DNA of 16,716 bases, from the NCBI GenBank assembly GCA_947626485.1, contig CANQSG010000025.1, positions 1 to 16,716 on the forward strand. Direction: 5' to 3'. The DNA is from an uncultured Clostridia bacterium. Lineage in GTDB: Bacteria > Bacillota > Clostridia > Oscillospirales > Acutalibacteraceae. The notes under the pieces are model-generated. The model was not told the DNA's origin, did no database searches, and saw only the letters and a list, made by a program, of their open reading frames with translations. The position numbers and the translations under genes are program-made. This document shows, piece after piece, positions 1-7,389 of the stretch (its first letter is position 1; each line of letters begins with the position of its first letter).

Positions 1-7
1 GAGGCTA

Positions 8-484
8 TCATATAGCTGTACCCAAAAGGGAAATAAACGCAAAGGAGAATTTTAAGATGAAGAAACTTTTGACATTAATGTCCTCCATACGGGAGCGTTC
101 GTTGTCGTCTATAACTCCGTTTGCCGCGATTTCGATAAGGCTTTCCCTAACTTTCGGTAACGCTTGAAAAGCGTATAGGAGTCGCAGTACTGCTTTTTCA
201 AGTTCCGTTACCTCAACCTCCGCTACGGTCTTTATGCCGAGAGGACATACCTTTGCGCAGTAGTGATTGCATAACTCCGGGGCATTGTATGTGTCCGAAA
301 GTATCAGCACCTCCTCCGGGTGCGGGTTGACTGTGTTTAACTCGATATAGGCGAGCCGCGTTCTGTCAAGACCTGTTTCCTCTGCCGCGCCCTCCCTCGA
401 CGATAGCCTCTCGTTCCACGATGAGGCTTCTATTCGTGCTTTATAAAAGACGTTTCCGCTTGCTTTCGTCGCCATCTTCGGCAT
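8..484 (-). CDS. XRE-type HTH protein with a replaced C-terminus
   Basis: A 158-residue protein starting at an ATG with an AAAGGAGG-type ribosome binding site at about 493-500. Residues about 28-65 form an XRE-like DNA-binding segment (SSREGAAEETGLDRTRLAYI). A cysteine-containing stretch (LCNHYCAKVCPLG, about 71-83) and a helical tail follow. This arrangement is familiar from small regulators of clostridial phages and integrative elements; no specific function is established. The family-like sequence runs to about residue 135 (MED). After that it becomes hydrophobic and unrelated, because the reading frame enters the antisense of the MKKLL-type gene. I infer that the true C-terminal helix is lost and the last 23 or so residues are foreign. 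It follows the small XRE gene by about 70 bases and is probably co-transcribed with it from the promoter at 869-897. Confidence 0.6.
   Translation of the reverse strand: MPKMATKASGNVFYKARIEASSWNERLSSREGAAEETGLDRTRLAYIELNTVNPHPEEVLILSDTYNAPELCNHYCAKVCPLGIKTVAEVEVTELEKAVLRLLYAFQALPKVRESLIEIAANGVIDDNERSRMEDINVKSFFILKFSFAFISLLGTAI
57..80 (+). pseudogene. Severed 5' end of an MKKLL-type gene at the left junction
   Basis: An AAAGGAG ribosome binding site at 41-47 lies nine bases before an ATG, and the next codons read MKKLLTLM. This is a typical beginning of a secreted protein or lipoprotein signal peptide. From about position 80 the frame continues as unrelated sequence that is antisense to the XRE gene and stops at 165-167. 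The hydrophobic core expected of a signal peptide never appears. I infer that only the first eight or so codons of a real gene remain, cut by an insertion, a deletion or an assembly join. What the original gene encoded cannot be told. Confidence 0.45.
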
Positions 485-553
485 TTATTTATTCCTCCTT
501 TCGTTGTAAAATGTAGGTGTAGCAGGGAAGTGCCGCTGTTCGCGTCGTTTGTC

Positions 554-772
554 TTACCGTCTTTGTCCCGAAACGGGGCATTTGGTGTTAAAAAAAATAT
601 CGTCATAGGGGTAATCAAGTGCTTTCTTGATTTTGAGGCTCACTCGGAGCGACGGCTCTTTTTCGCCAGTCTCAATCTGAGAGTAATGCGAGCGTGAAAT
701 TCCGATTGTTGCAGAAAATGTCGCTTGCGTATATCCGCGTCTTTCTCGTAGCTTGACGAGTTTCGTCCTCAT
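554..772 (-). CDS. Small Cro/XRE-type transcriptional regulator
   Basis: A 72-residue protein that is almost entirely one XRE helix-turn-helix domain: LRERRGYTQATFSATIGISRSHYSQIETG spans about residues 8-36. The final part (DYPYDDIFF) is the usual end of small HTH_3 proteins that activate or repress phage lysogeny promoters. The frame stays open upstream to 952. I chose the ATG at 770-772 because AAAGGAGGG lies just upstream (about 781-789), and because the longer version would begin inside the promoter at 869-897. It diverges from the CI-like repressor at 1012, so the two probably form a phage-type switch. One operator-like palindrome (565-579) lies inside its last codons. Confidence 0.8.
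   Translation of the reverse strand: MRTKLVKLRERRGYTQATFSATIGISRSHYSQIETGEKEPSLRVSLKIKKALDYPYDDIFFNTKCPVSGQRR
565..579. promoter_or_regulatory. Operator-like palindrome O3
   Basis: GTCCCGAAACGGGGC. The core CCCGAAACGGGG differs at one base from the core of the site at 957-972. It lies inside the last codons of the small XRE gene, so it may be an auxiliary operator used by looping or roadblocking, or it may be chance. Confidence 0.35.
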
Positions 773-868
773 TGGCTTCGCCCTCCTTTCTCCTGTGGTG
801 TATGTGTTGGCTGCGTCCCTGCCCGCCGGCCGTTCCGCTTTGGGTCGTATTTCGGTTGACCTAAATAC

Positions 869-897
869 ATTATAGCCCCTTTTGGGGGCAAAGTCAA
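869..897 (-). promoter_or_regulatory. Sigma-A promoter for the XRE gene pair
   Basis: On the minus strand, TTGACT (892-897) and TATAAT (869-874) are separated by exactly 17 bases. It points at the genes at 772 and 484. The spacer is filled by the palindrome at 875-889, a classical position for repression by steric exclusion of RNA polymerase. Confidence 0.85.
875..889. promoter_or_regulatory. Operator-like palindrome O1 in the promoter spacer
   Basis: GCCCCTTTTGGGGGC is a near-perfect inverted repeat lying entirely between the -35 and -10 boxes of the minus-strand promoter. Its sequence class (CCC-AAAA-GGGG) recurs at 957-972 and 565-579, so I infer binding by the CI-like repressor or by one of the XRE proteins. 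Confidence 0.65.
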
Positions 898-956
898 GTG
901 ATTTGTGGAATTTTCTTGACTTTTTCAAGAATAATGCCGATTTTAGGGGCAACGGC

Positions 957-985
957 TACCCAAAACGGGGTATTCCTGCTATAAT
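957..985 (+). promoter_or_regulatory. Promoter and operator O2 of the CI-like repressor gene
   Basis: A consensus TATAAT at 980-985 precedes the repressor ATG at 1012. The -35 position (about 957-962) is poor and is covered by TACCCAAAACGGGGTA (957-972), an imperfect palindrome matching the other operator-like sites. A weak -35 overlapped by an operator would suit an autoregulated or activated promoter. Confidence 0.55.
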
Positions 986-1011
986 TATTTTGAATAGGAG
1001 CGTGTAATCTT

Positions 1012-1617
1012 ATGAGTTCAGTATTTTCATCGCGCCTCATTTCCCTCCGCAAAGAGAGGCAAATGACGCAAACCGACTTGGCGAACGCCTTGCATAAAAC
1101 GCGGTCTACAATATCCGGGTACGAGACCGAGGGCAAAGAGCCTGACTATGATATGCTCTGTTCTATCGCCAAGTATTTCGGCGTTACAATAGACTATCTG
1201 CTCGGCGTTGCCGAGGCCCGGACGGAGAGTGAGGTTGTCTTCATCAATGACACAAACAATTTCAAGCGTCACTACGACGCGCTGCCTCCGCTTACAAAAC
1301 AAACCGTTGCAAAACTCTACGACTGTTTTTATCTCTTGCTTTCCCGCGATATGCAAAACAATAACGCTGGTAGGCTCGAAGTATATTTAGAATTGTTCTC
1401 CGTGTTGCAGTCGTCCCGCGCCGATATAAGAAAGCTGATTGACAGCTGCGACGGTCAAGTCTCTGACCCGCTCCTGCTGTCCGATTTAATCGCCTTGCAA
1501 AACGGTCTGAAAACCGATGTCTCCGCCGTCCTTGATAAACTTATGCAGGCCGACGTCGATACCGCGTTTGATGTGAAAAAAGGAAGCCTCACATCGTCCG
1601 AGTCGAAGGTAATATAA
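1012..1617 (+). CDS. CI-like XRE family repressor
   Basis: A 201-residue protein. Residues about 8-65 are a clear XRE/HTH_3 domain (LISLRKERQMTQTDLANALHKTRSTISGYETEGKEP in outline), ending with the FGVTIDYLLG motif typical of Gram-positive phage and ICE repressors such as the ImmR type. The remaining 130 or so residues are helical with no recognised peptidase motif. An SOS-type autocleavage domain is therefore not evident, and induction may depend on another protein. The ATG has an AGGAG at 996-1000. It diverges from the small XRE gene, and the 240-base gap between them holds matched operators, so it most likely represses the minus-strand promoter and tunes its own. A terminator lies between it and the recombinase. 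Confidence 0.8.
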   Translation: MSSVFSSRLISLRKERQMTQTDLANALHKTRSTISGYETEGKEPDYDMLCSIAKYFGVTIDYLLGVAEARTESEVVFINDTNNFKRHYDALPPLTKQTVAKLYDCFYLLLSRDMQNNNAGRLEVYLELFSVLQSSRADIRKLIDSCDGQVSDPLLLSDLIALQNGLKTDVSAVLDKLMQADVDTAFDVKKGSLTSSESKVI

Positions 1618-1657
1618 TCTATGTCGATTGGGGCAACAGGAATAATAGCAACTGACC

Positions 1658-1686
1658 GCCGCCCCTCCGTGGGCGGCTTTTCTCTT
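1658..1686 (+). terminator. Intrinsic terminator after the repressor gene
   Basis: GCCGCCC (1658-1664), a six-base loop, GGGCGGC (1671-1677), then TTTTCTCTT. It separates the repressor from the recombinase, whose ribosome binding site follows directly. Stem and tail are almost the same as in the terminator at 3294. Confidence 0.85.
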
Positions 1687-1699
1687 GGGGGTGAGATAA

Positions 1700-3289
1700 T
1701 TGCCGTACTGCCTTTATGTTCGTAAGTCTCGCGCCGACGCCGAGGCGGAAGCGCGTGGGGAGGGAGAGACTCTGACTCGCCACATTAACACCCTCCTCGA
1801 ATATGCCAAAAAGCGCAATTTCGATGTTACGCAGATTTACCGCGAAATCGTCTCCGGCGAAACCATTGCCGCGCGTCCCGTTATGCAACAGCTTCTCTCC
1901 GAGGTTGAGCAAGGTATGTGGGACGGCGTACTCGTTATGGAGGTCGAGCGTCTTGCTCGCGGCGATACGATAGACCAGGGCATTGTGGCGCAAACTTTCA
2001 AATATTCCGACACGATGATTATTACTCCGATTAAGGACTATAAGCCGAACGACGAGTTTGACGAGGAGTATTTCGAGTTTGGGCTGTTTATGTCCCGACG
2101 CGAGTATAAAACAATAAATCGCCGTCTGCAACGCGGTCGCCTTGCCTCCGTCAAAGAGGGCAAGTATGTTGCGTCTCGTCCTCCGTATGGCTACGAGCGC
2201 GTCCGTATCGAACACGACAAGGGCTTTACTCTCCGCCCGGTCGGAGACGAGGCGGATATTGTCCGCTTTATCTTCCAGCTTTACACAACTGGCGAGAAGC
2301 AGGAGGGCGGTTCGTACCATAAACTCGGAATGGGAGCAATCGCAAAGCGTCTGAATGAAATGCACATTCCCGCTCCGAACGGGGCCTCTCATTGGCAGGA
2401 CGGTACGGTCCGCGTTATTCTCAAAAACCCAACATATCTCGGAAAGGTCCGCTGGAAAACCAACAAGACGCAGAAGAAAGTCGTTGACGGTCGGGTTAAG
2501 AAAGAGCGTGTCCCGTCCTCCGCTGATGAGCGCGTCCTGACTAATGGTATTCACCCTCCGCTGATTGACGAGTCCGTCTTTTTGCTGGCGCAAGATATAA
2601 TGTCCTCAAAAGGCTCTGTCTCAATCCAAGAGCGGAAAACTATCGCAAATCCTCTTGCCGGGGTCTTGACTTGCGGGCTTTGCGGTCGCACTATGGCGCG
2701 ACACCCTGTTCCGGGCGGTGCTATTCTGTATTGCCCGAATAATATCTGCAGGTCCGTTTCGTCGAAGTATGACATAGTGGAGGCGCGTCTGCTTCAAGGT
2801 ATCTCCGACTGGTTAAAGGATTACCGCTTGATGTGGGAAACCGCTCAATCTGACGACATAACCTCCGCCGTCGAAATCAAGGAAAAGGCAATCGCAAAAG
2901 CGAAGCACGATATTTCGACTCTTGAAAAGCAGCTTGCTCGCACTCACGACCTGTTGGAGCAGGGTGTTTATACGACCGAAACATTCCTCGAACGGTCCCG
3001 CAGTATCTCCGCCCGAATTGAGCAAGCTAAATCCGACATTGCTTCTCTCGTTTCTGAAATCGAGGTTGACCGTATTCGTGAGGAGAGCAAGAAAACGATT
3101 ATCCCAAAGGCCGAGCGTCTCCTCGATGTGTATGCCTCCTTGCCGTCCGCAGAGGATAAGAATAAGCTGCTCAAAGAGGTTCTCGAAAAAGCGGTTTATG
3201 TCAAAGAGAAGCGGTCTCCGCGCGGGAGCGCGGGCGATAACTTCGAGTTGACGCTATATCCAAAACTTCCTTACTCCTCTGATAAATAA
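1700..3289 (+). CDS. Large serine recombinase (site-specific integrase)
   Basis: A 529-residue large serine recombinase that cuts and rejoins attachment sites to integrate or excise an element. Residues 1-150 are the resolvase catalytic domain: YVRKSRAD carries the nucleophile Ser10, and MEVERLARG (about 80-88) carries the active-site arginine region. Residues about 160-300 are the recombinase domain (ASRPPYGYERV, LKNPTYLGKVRWKT). A zinc ribbon follows with Cys325, Cys328, Cys345 and Cys350. Residues about 385-465 form the coiled coil expected of integrases that need a directionality factor. The start is TTG at 1700 with GGGGGTGAG upstream; no better ATG is in frame. It sits last in the lysogeny module, directly before the presumed attachment junction. 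It looks intact and should be active. Confidence 0.93.
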   Translation: MPYCLYVRKSRADAEAEARGEGETLTRHINTLLEYAKKRNFDVTQIYREIVSGETIAARPVMQQLLSEVEQGMWDGVLVMEVERLARGDTIDQGIVAQTFKYSDTMIITPIKDYKPNDEFDEEYFEFGLFMSRREYKTINRRLQRGRLASVKEGKYVASRPPYGYERVRIEHDKGFTLRPVGDEADIVRFIFQLYTTGEKQEGGSYHKLGMGAIAKRLNEMHIPAPNGASHWQDGTVRVILKNPTYLGKVRWKTNKTQKKVVDGRVKKERVPSSADERVLTNGIHPPLIDESVFLLAQDIMSSKGSVSIQERKTIANPLAGVLTCGLCGRTMARHPVPGGAILYCPNNICRSVSSKYDIVEARLLQGISDWLKDYRLMWETAQSDDITSAVEIKEKAIAKAKHDISTLEKQLARTHDLLEQGVYTTETFLERSRSISARIEQAKSDIASLVSEIEVDRIREESKKTIIPKAERLLDVYASLPSAEDKNKLLKEVLEKAVYVKEKRSPRGSAGDNFELTLYPKLPYSSDK

Positions 3290-3293
3290 AATT

Positions 3294-3321
3294 GCCGCCC
3301 TGCTTCCGGGGCGGCTTTTCT
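3294..3321 (+). terminator. Intrinsic terminator after the serine recombinase
   Basis: GCCGCCC (3294-3300), an eight-base loop, GGGCGGC (3309-3315), then TTTTCT. It begins four bases after the recombinase stop codon. Confidence 0.88.
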
Positions 3322-3339
3322 AACTACCAAAGTCCGTAG

Positions 3340-3990
3340 TATTATTTCTTCTGCTCATCGTACCGCAAAAATTCGGAGGTCTGCTCCGCCCACTATATCC
3401 GTGAAAAAGTGGTAGAACAGATTGTGCTGGAAAGTATGCGGAGAGTATTCTTCTATGTGCAGGCGTATGAGAAGGAATTTGCCAAAGCGCAGATGGAATG
3501 CTACGGCGAAGAAAAGCAGAAGGAGCTTGCCTGTAAGCGCAGAGAACTCGGCAAAGCGAAAAGTCGTGTGCGGGAGATCGACACGTTGGTGCAAAAGCTC
3601 TATGAGGATAACGCCAAAGGCAAGATTTCCGACGAACGCTATGCGACGCTATCCACAGCGTATGAGGAAGAACAACAGACACTGAAAGCCGACATATCCG
3701 AAATGGAAGCGGGGCTGACTGCCGAAACCGATCAAGCGGAAGGACTTGAACGGTTTATCGGGAAAGTGAAGCAAATAACGCAGCCGACCTTGCTAACCGC
3801 CGAACTGGTGCATACGTTTATCGAGAAAATCGTTGTTTCTGCCCCGAAGTATATCGACGGCAAGCGGATACAACTGCTCGATATTTACTGGAACGGCGTC
3901 GGGATCATTCGTGGACAGTCTCCGAAAGAGATGGAAGTAGCTTTCGAGGAGCATATCCGGAATCAAGCCAATACAACAAAAACGGCGTAG
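3340..3990 (+). pseudogene. 3' fragment of a second serine recombinase (DUF4368 type)
   Basis: The open frame from just after a stop at about 3337 encodes the second half of a Tn4451/TndX-like recombinase. It starts in the middle of the zinc ribbon (CSSYRKNSEVCSAHYIREKVVEQIVL), then has a long coiled coil rich in Lys/Glu, then the DUF4368 tail with HTFIEKIVVSAPKYIDGKRIQLLDIYW. The catalytic resolvase domain and the recombinase domain are absent, so it cannot recombine DNA. A GTG at 3409 would permit a 193-residue product, but I see no convincing ribosome binding site. The break lies right where the neighbouring element ends. I infer that this was the gene into which that element integrated, and that its 5' half is now elsewhere or deleted. 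It is not a frame-shifted part of the upstream recombinase, which has its own complete C-terminus. Confidence 0.85.
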
Positions 3991-4038
3991 CCACGGAAGC
4001 AACACCGTTCAAAAAATCAAATAAGAGTTAGATACAAG

Positions 4039-4090
4039 AGCCGCGTTGGGGCACCTTCCTTATGGAGGGTGCCCGAACAGGCGGTTTTTT
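4039..4090 (+). terminator. Large compound hairpin with T-tract
   Basis: An inner stem GGGCACCTTCC (4049-4059) pairs with GGAGGGTGCCC (4064-4074) around a four-base loop, with one G-T pair. An outer AGCCGC/GCGGTT pairing leads straight into a run of T. It lies about 50 bases after the truncated recombinase and probably ends transcription there. It could also be a structured end of the older element. Confidence 0.55.
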
Positions 4091-4100
4091 GCTTTTGCAC

Positions 4101-4128
4101 AAAAAGCCGCCCGCATGGCGCAGGCGGC
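4101..4128 (-). terminator. Terminator of the AraC gene or unit
   Basis: On the minus strand GCCGCCTGC, a five-base loop, GCGGGCGGC, then TTTTT. It begins nine bases after the AraC-family gene's stop codon. Confidence 0.85.
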
Positions 4129-4136
4129 AGAAATCG

Positions 4137-5048
4137 TCAGGTTGCCTTTTCGATCGGCAGCCAAATTTGAACGTTGCGCTCTGTTTCAGGCAGCCAGTGA
4201 TAGACCGCGAGTTCCGGGGCGTTTTTGAGTTGGAGTCCCAGCTCCGGCATCCATTCCGCCAAAGCTCGAATTCGCAAATGCAGCAGGTCGAAATAATCGC
4301 ACGCGGCGCTTCGCGCGTCGTTCGTTTCGAAAATCACGTAAGTCGTTTCGGGGAGAACGAGGTTTTCCAGCCCCAAGCCATCGACAAAATCGACGCCGGT
4401 GATCGCGCTGTTGAAAAGATTTTCCCGTTCGAAGTCCTCCAGCAGGTGGCAGTAATAATAGTCGTAACCGTCCTCTGTGACGTCGGCGACAACGCAGTGC
4501 GCGTCGATATTCCGCGCCGCGCCGCGAAGAAACCATTGTTTTCCTCTCGTCGTCGCAAAGAGCTGTTCCTCCTGCCGCTCTCTGTCCCTGCCGTAGGGTG
4601 CGCCGAAAAAATGCGTTTTGTACCCGGTCAAAATCATTTTCGGCTTCTTTTCGATTCTGTAATTCATCAAATTACCGCCTTCCAAAGAAAAATTCAGTAC
4701 AAGGCGGGAATAGGATTTCAGCATGCCGCCGTTACCGCGCGCCTGCGACGGCAGGATACCGTGGAAATTCCGGAATGCCTTCGCAAAGCTGTCCGGGCTT
4801 TCATAGCCGTACTTGAGCGCGACGTCGATCACCTTTGCGTCGCTTGCGGCGAGCTCTGTACCCGCGAGCGACAGTCGGCGATTCCGGATATACGCGCCGA
4901 TGGGAAACCCGCAAAGAATGCGGAACACGCGCTGAAAGTGATAGCTTGACGAAAAGCTCTGCGCGGCGACCTTCTCGTAATCGATCGGCTCCGTCAAATG
5001 GTCTTCGACATAGTCGACCGCCTTTTGCAGCCCGGTGATCCAGTCCAT
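4137..5048 (-). CDS. AraC-family regulator with GyrI-like effector domain
   Basis: A 303-residue transcription regulator. Residues about 5-105 hold the two AraC helix-turn-helix motifs (SFSSSYHFQRVFRILCGFPI, then VIDVALKYGYESPDSFAKAF ending in FHGILPSQAR). Residues about 148-300 look like a GyrI/SOUL-type effector-binding domain (RIEKKPKMILTGYKT near its start, VYHWLPETERNVQIWLPIEK at its end), as in Rob- or BltR-like multidrug sensors. The frame is open 11 codons further upstream. I chose the ATG at 5046-5048 because AAGGAGGGAG lies just before it. It lies 70 bases downstream of the methyltransferase, so it is probably co-transcribed with it. Effector and targets cannot be told from the sequence. 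Confidence 0.85.
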   Translation of the reverse strand: MDWITGLQKAVDYVEDHLTEPIDYEKVAAQSFSSSYHFQRVFRILCGFPIGAYIRNRRLSLAGTELAASDAKVIDVALKYGYESPDSFAKAFRNFHGILPSQARGNGGMLKSYSRLVLNFSLEGGNLMNYRIEKKPKMILTGYKTHFFGAPYGRDRERQEEQLFATTRGKQWFLRGAARNIDAHCVVADVTEDGYDYYYCHLLEDFERENLFNSAITGVDFVDGLGLENLVLPETTYVIFETNDARSAACDYFDLLHLRIRALAEWMPELGLQLKNAPELAVYHWLPETERNVQIWLPIEKAT

Positions 5049-5118
5049 CCGCTCCCTCCTTGTCTGCCTGTATTTTACCAAAAGGCGGTTTTATTTTCCC
5101 GACATTCCGTGCGGCGTG

Positions 5119-5745
5119 TTATCGGTCATTCTTTACTGCGGCGTACAGCACGGCGAACTCCGTTTCCCACCGCGCTGTAATTTGCAGTCCGGCGGTGCGT
5201 ATGCCGGTTTCAATTTCTTCCGGCTTGTCCGGGTAAATTTTCACCGTTCTATCGCCCATATCAATGACATCGTTTTGGCTCTTGTCGATCGACAGGACAA
5301 ACCGTCCGCCGTCTCGCAGCAGCGCCGCCACCTTGCCAAGCGCCGCCTGTTTATCCTTTATATGCAGGAAGGTCAGCGAGGAATAAATGACGTCGAAGGT
5401 TTCGTCGAACGAAAAGCTGAGAAAATCCCCGCAGACAAGGCGCACGTTCGAGCGCCCCGCAAGGTTTTCCTTCGCCCGTTTCACGGTTTTGGGGGACAAA
5501 TCGATTCCGTAAAATTTGCCGCATTTTGGCGCTGTCCGCACCGCCAGCCGTCCGGTTCCCACGCCGATTTCCAGCACGGACTTTTTCCCGTCCAGCTCCA
5601 TCGCGTCGATAAACGTCTGCCCGTCCCATTTGTCCATGTATTCCCGAAGCGGCGGCGGGTCAAAAACCGGGTCGTTGCCTTCGTCAATCAGGGCGTCATA
5701 ATGCCGAAGCACGGCGTCTGCCGTGTTTAAGGGGATATCGTTCAT
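5119..5745 (-). CDS. Class I SAM-dependent methyltransferase
   Basis: A 208-residue protein with the Rossmann-fold methyltransferase signatures. Motif I is VLEIGVGTGRLA (57-68), the acidic residue that binds the SAM ribose is in GIDLSP (Asp82), GDFLSF (106-111) is motif II, and LLRDGGRFVLSIDK (142-155) is the late strand. It is a small Methyltransf_11/25-type enzyme with no extra domain, so the substrate is unknown. The ATG follows an AAGGAGT ribosome binding site. It begins 37 bases after asnS ends, on the same strand, and precedes the AraC/GyrI regulator. Pairing with a drug-sensing regulator hints at modification of a toxic small molecule, but that is only inference. Confidence 0.85.
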   Translation of the reverse strand: MNDIPLNTADAVLRHYDALIDEGNDPVFDPPPLREYMDKWDGQTFIDAMELDGKKSVLEIGVGTGRLAVRTAPKCGKFYGIDLSPKTVKRAKENLAGRSNVRLVCGDFLSFSFDETFDVIYSSLTFLHIKDKQAALGKVAALLRDGGRFVLSIDKSQNDVIDMGDRTVKIYPDKPEEIETGIRTAGLQITARWETEFAVLYAAVKNDR

Positions 5746-5782
5746 GGCGTACTCCTTTTGGCTCCCAAAGGTCAGCCCTTCT

Positions 5783-7171
<1,389 letters not shown>

Positions 7172-7215
7172 AAAAAAGCTCCTTTCGGGCAAAAATGCGA
7201 AGTTCCTCCGCTGTT

Positions 7216-7224
7216 ATCATAGCA
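7216..7224 (-). promoter_or_regulatory. Extended -10 promoter of asnS
   Basis: The minus strand reads TGCTATGAT, an extended -10 element, about 45 bases before the asnS ATG. The -35 region is poor, as is common with extended -10 promoters. Confidence 0.5.
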
Positions 7225-7294
7225 CAAACCGACCCCGAAAATCCAGTCCCTTTTCAGAAAAAACCGACTTTTTGCAAAAGCGCGAAATTTGCGA

Positions 7295-7323
7295 TTGCCT
7301 TATGCCGCCAAATGCGGTAAAAT
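7295..7323 (+). promoter_or_regulatory. Promoter of pcrA
   Basis: TTGCCT (7295-7300), a 17-base spacer and TAAAAT (7318-7323), about 65 bases before the pcrA start. A GC-rich inverted pair (GCCCG / CGGGC, about 7343-7360) follows in the leader. Confidence 0.65.
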
Positions 7324-7389
7324 GGAAGGGAAAAAACCGGACGCCCGCGCCTTGCCGGGCGAGCCGAAACCGCGATGGAGCATGATGAC

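Larger units (their letters stand above)
80..3345. mobile_element. Remnant lysogeny/integration module (XRE genes, repressor, serine recombinase)
   Basis: Four genes usual for the control end of a prophage or integrative element lie together. They are a C-terminally altered XRE-type protein, a small Cro-like XRE protein, a divergent CI-like repressor and a large serine recombinase. Base and codon use is visibly less GC-rich than in the chromosomal genes from about 5800 onward. No structural, replication, conjugation or cargo genes are present, so this is either a very small element or what remains after a deletion. The edges are inferred. On the left, homology-like sequence of the XRE gene stops near 77-80. 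On the right, the element seems to end just after the recombinase terminator, where a second recombinase's open frame begins near 3340. No long direct repeat joins the two edges, which is expected for serine integrases because they use very short crossover cores. Confidence 0.55.

Noticed and set aside
773..952. 60-codon upstream extension of the small XRE gene
   Set aside because: It would start upstream of the minus-strand promoter and operator; AAAGGAGGG marks the ATG at 772.
4062..4949. Plus-strand open frame opposite the AraC-family gene
   Set aside because: Antisense to recognisable AraC and GyrI-like domains and overlapping a terminator; no independent support.
7172..7389. T-box or other riboswitch in the asnS/pcrA gap
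   Set aside because: The asnS leader is only about 40 bases and has no specifier stem or T-box sequence; the rest holds only promoters and a small hairpin.
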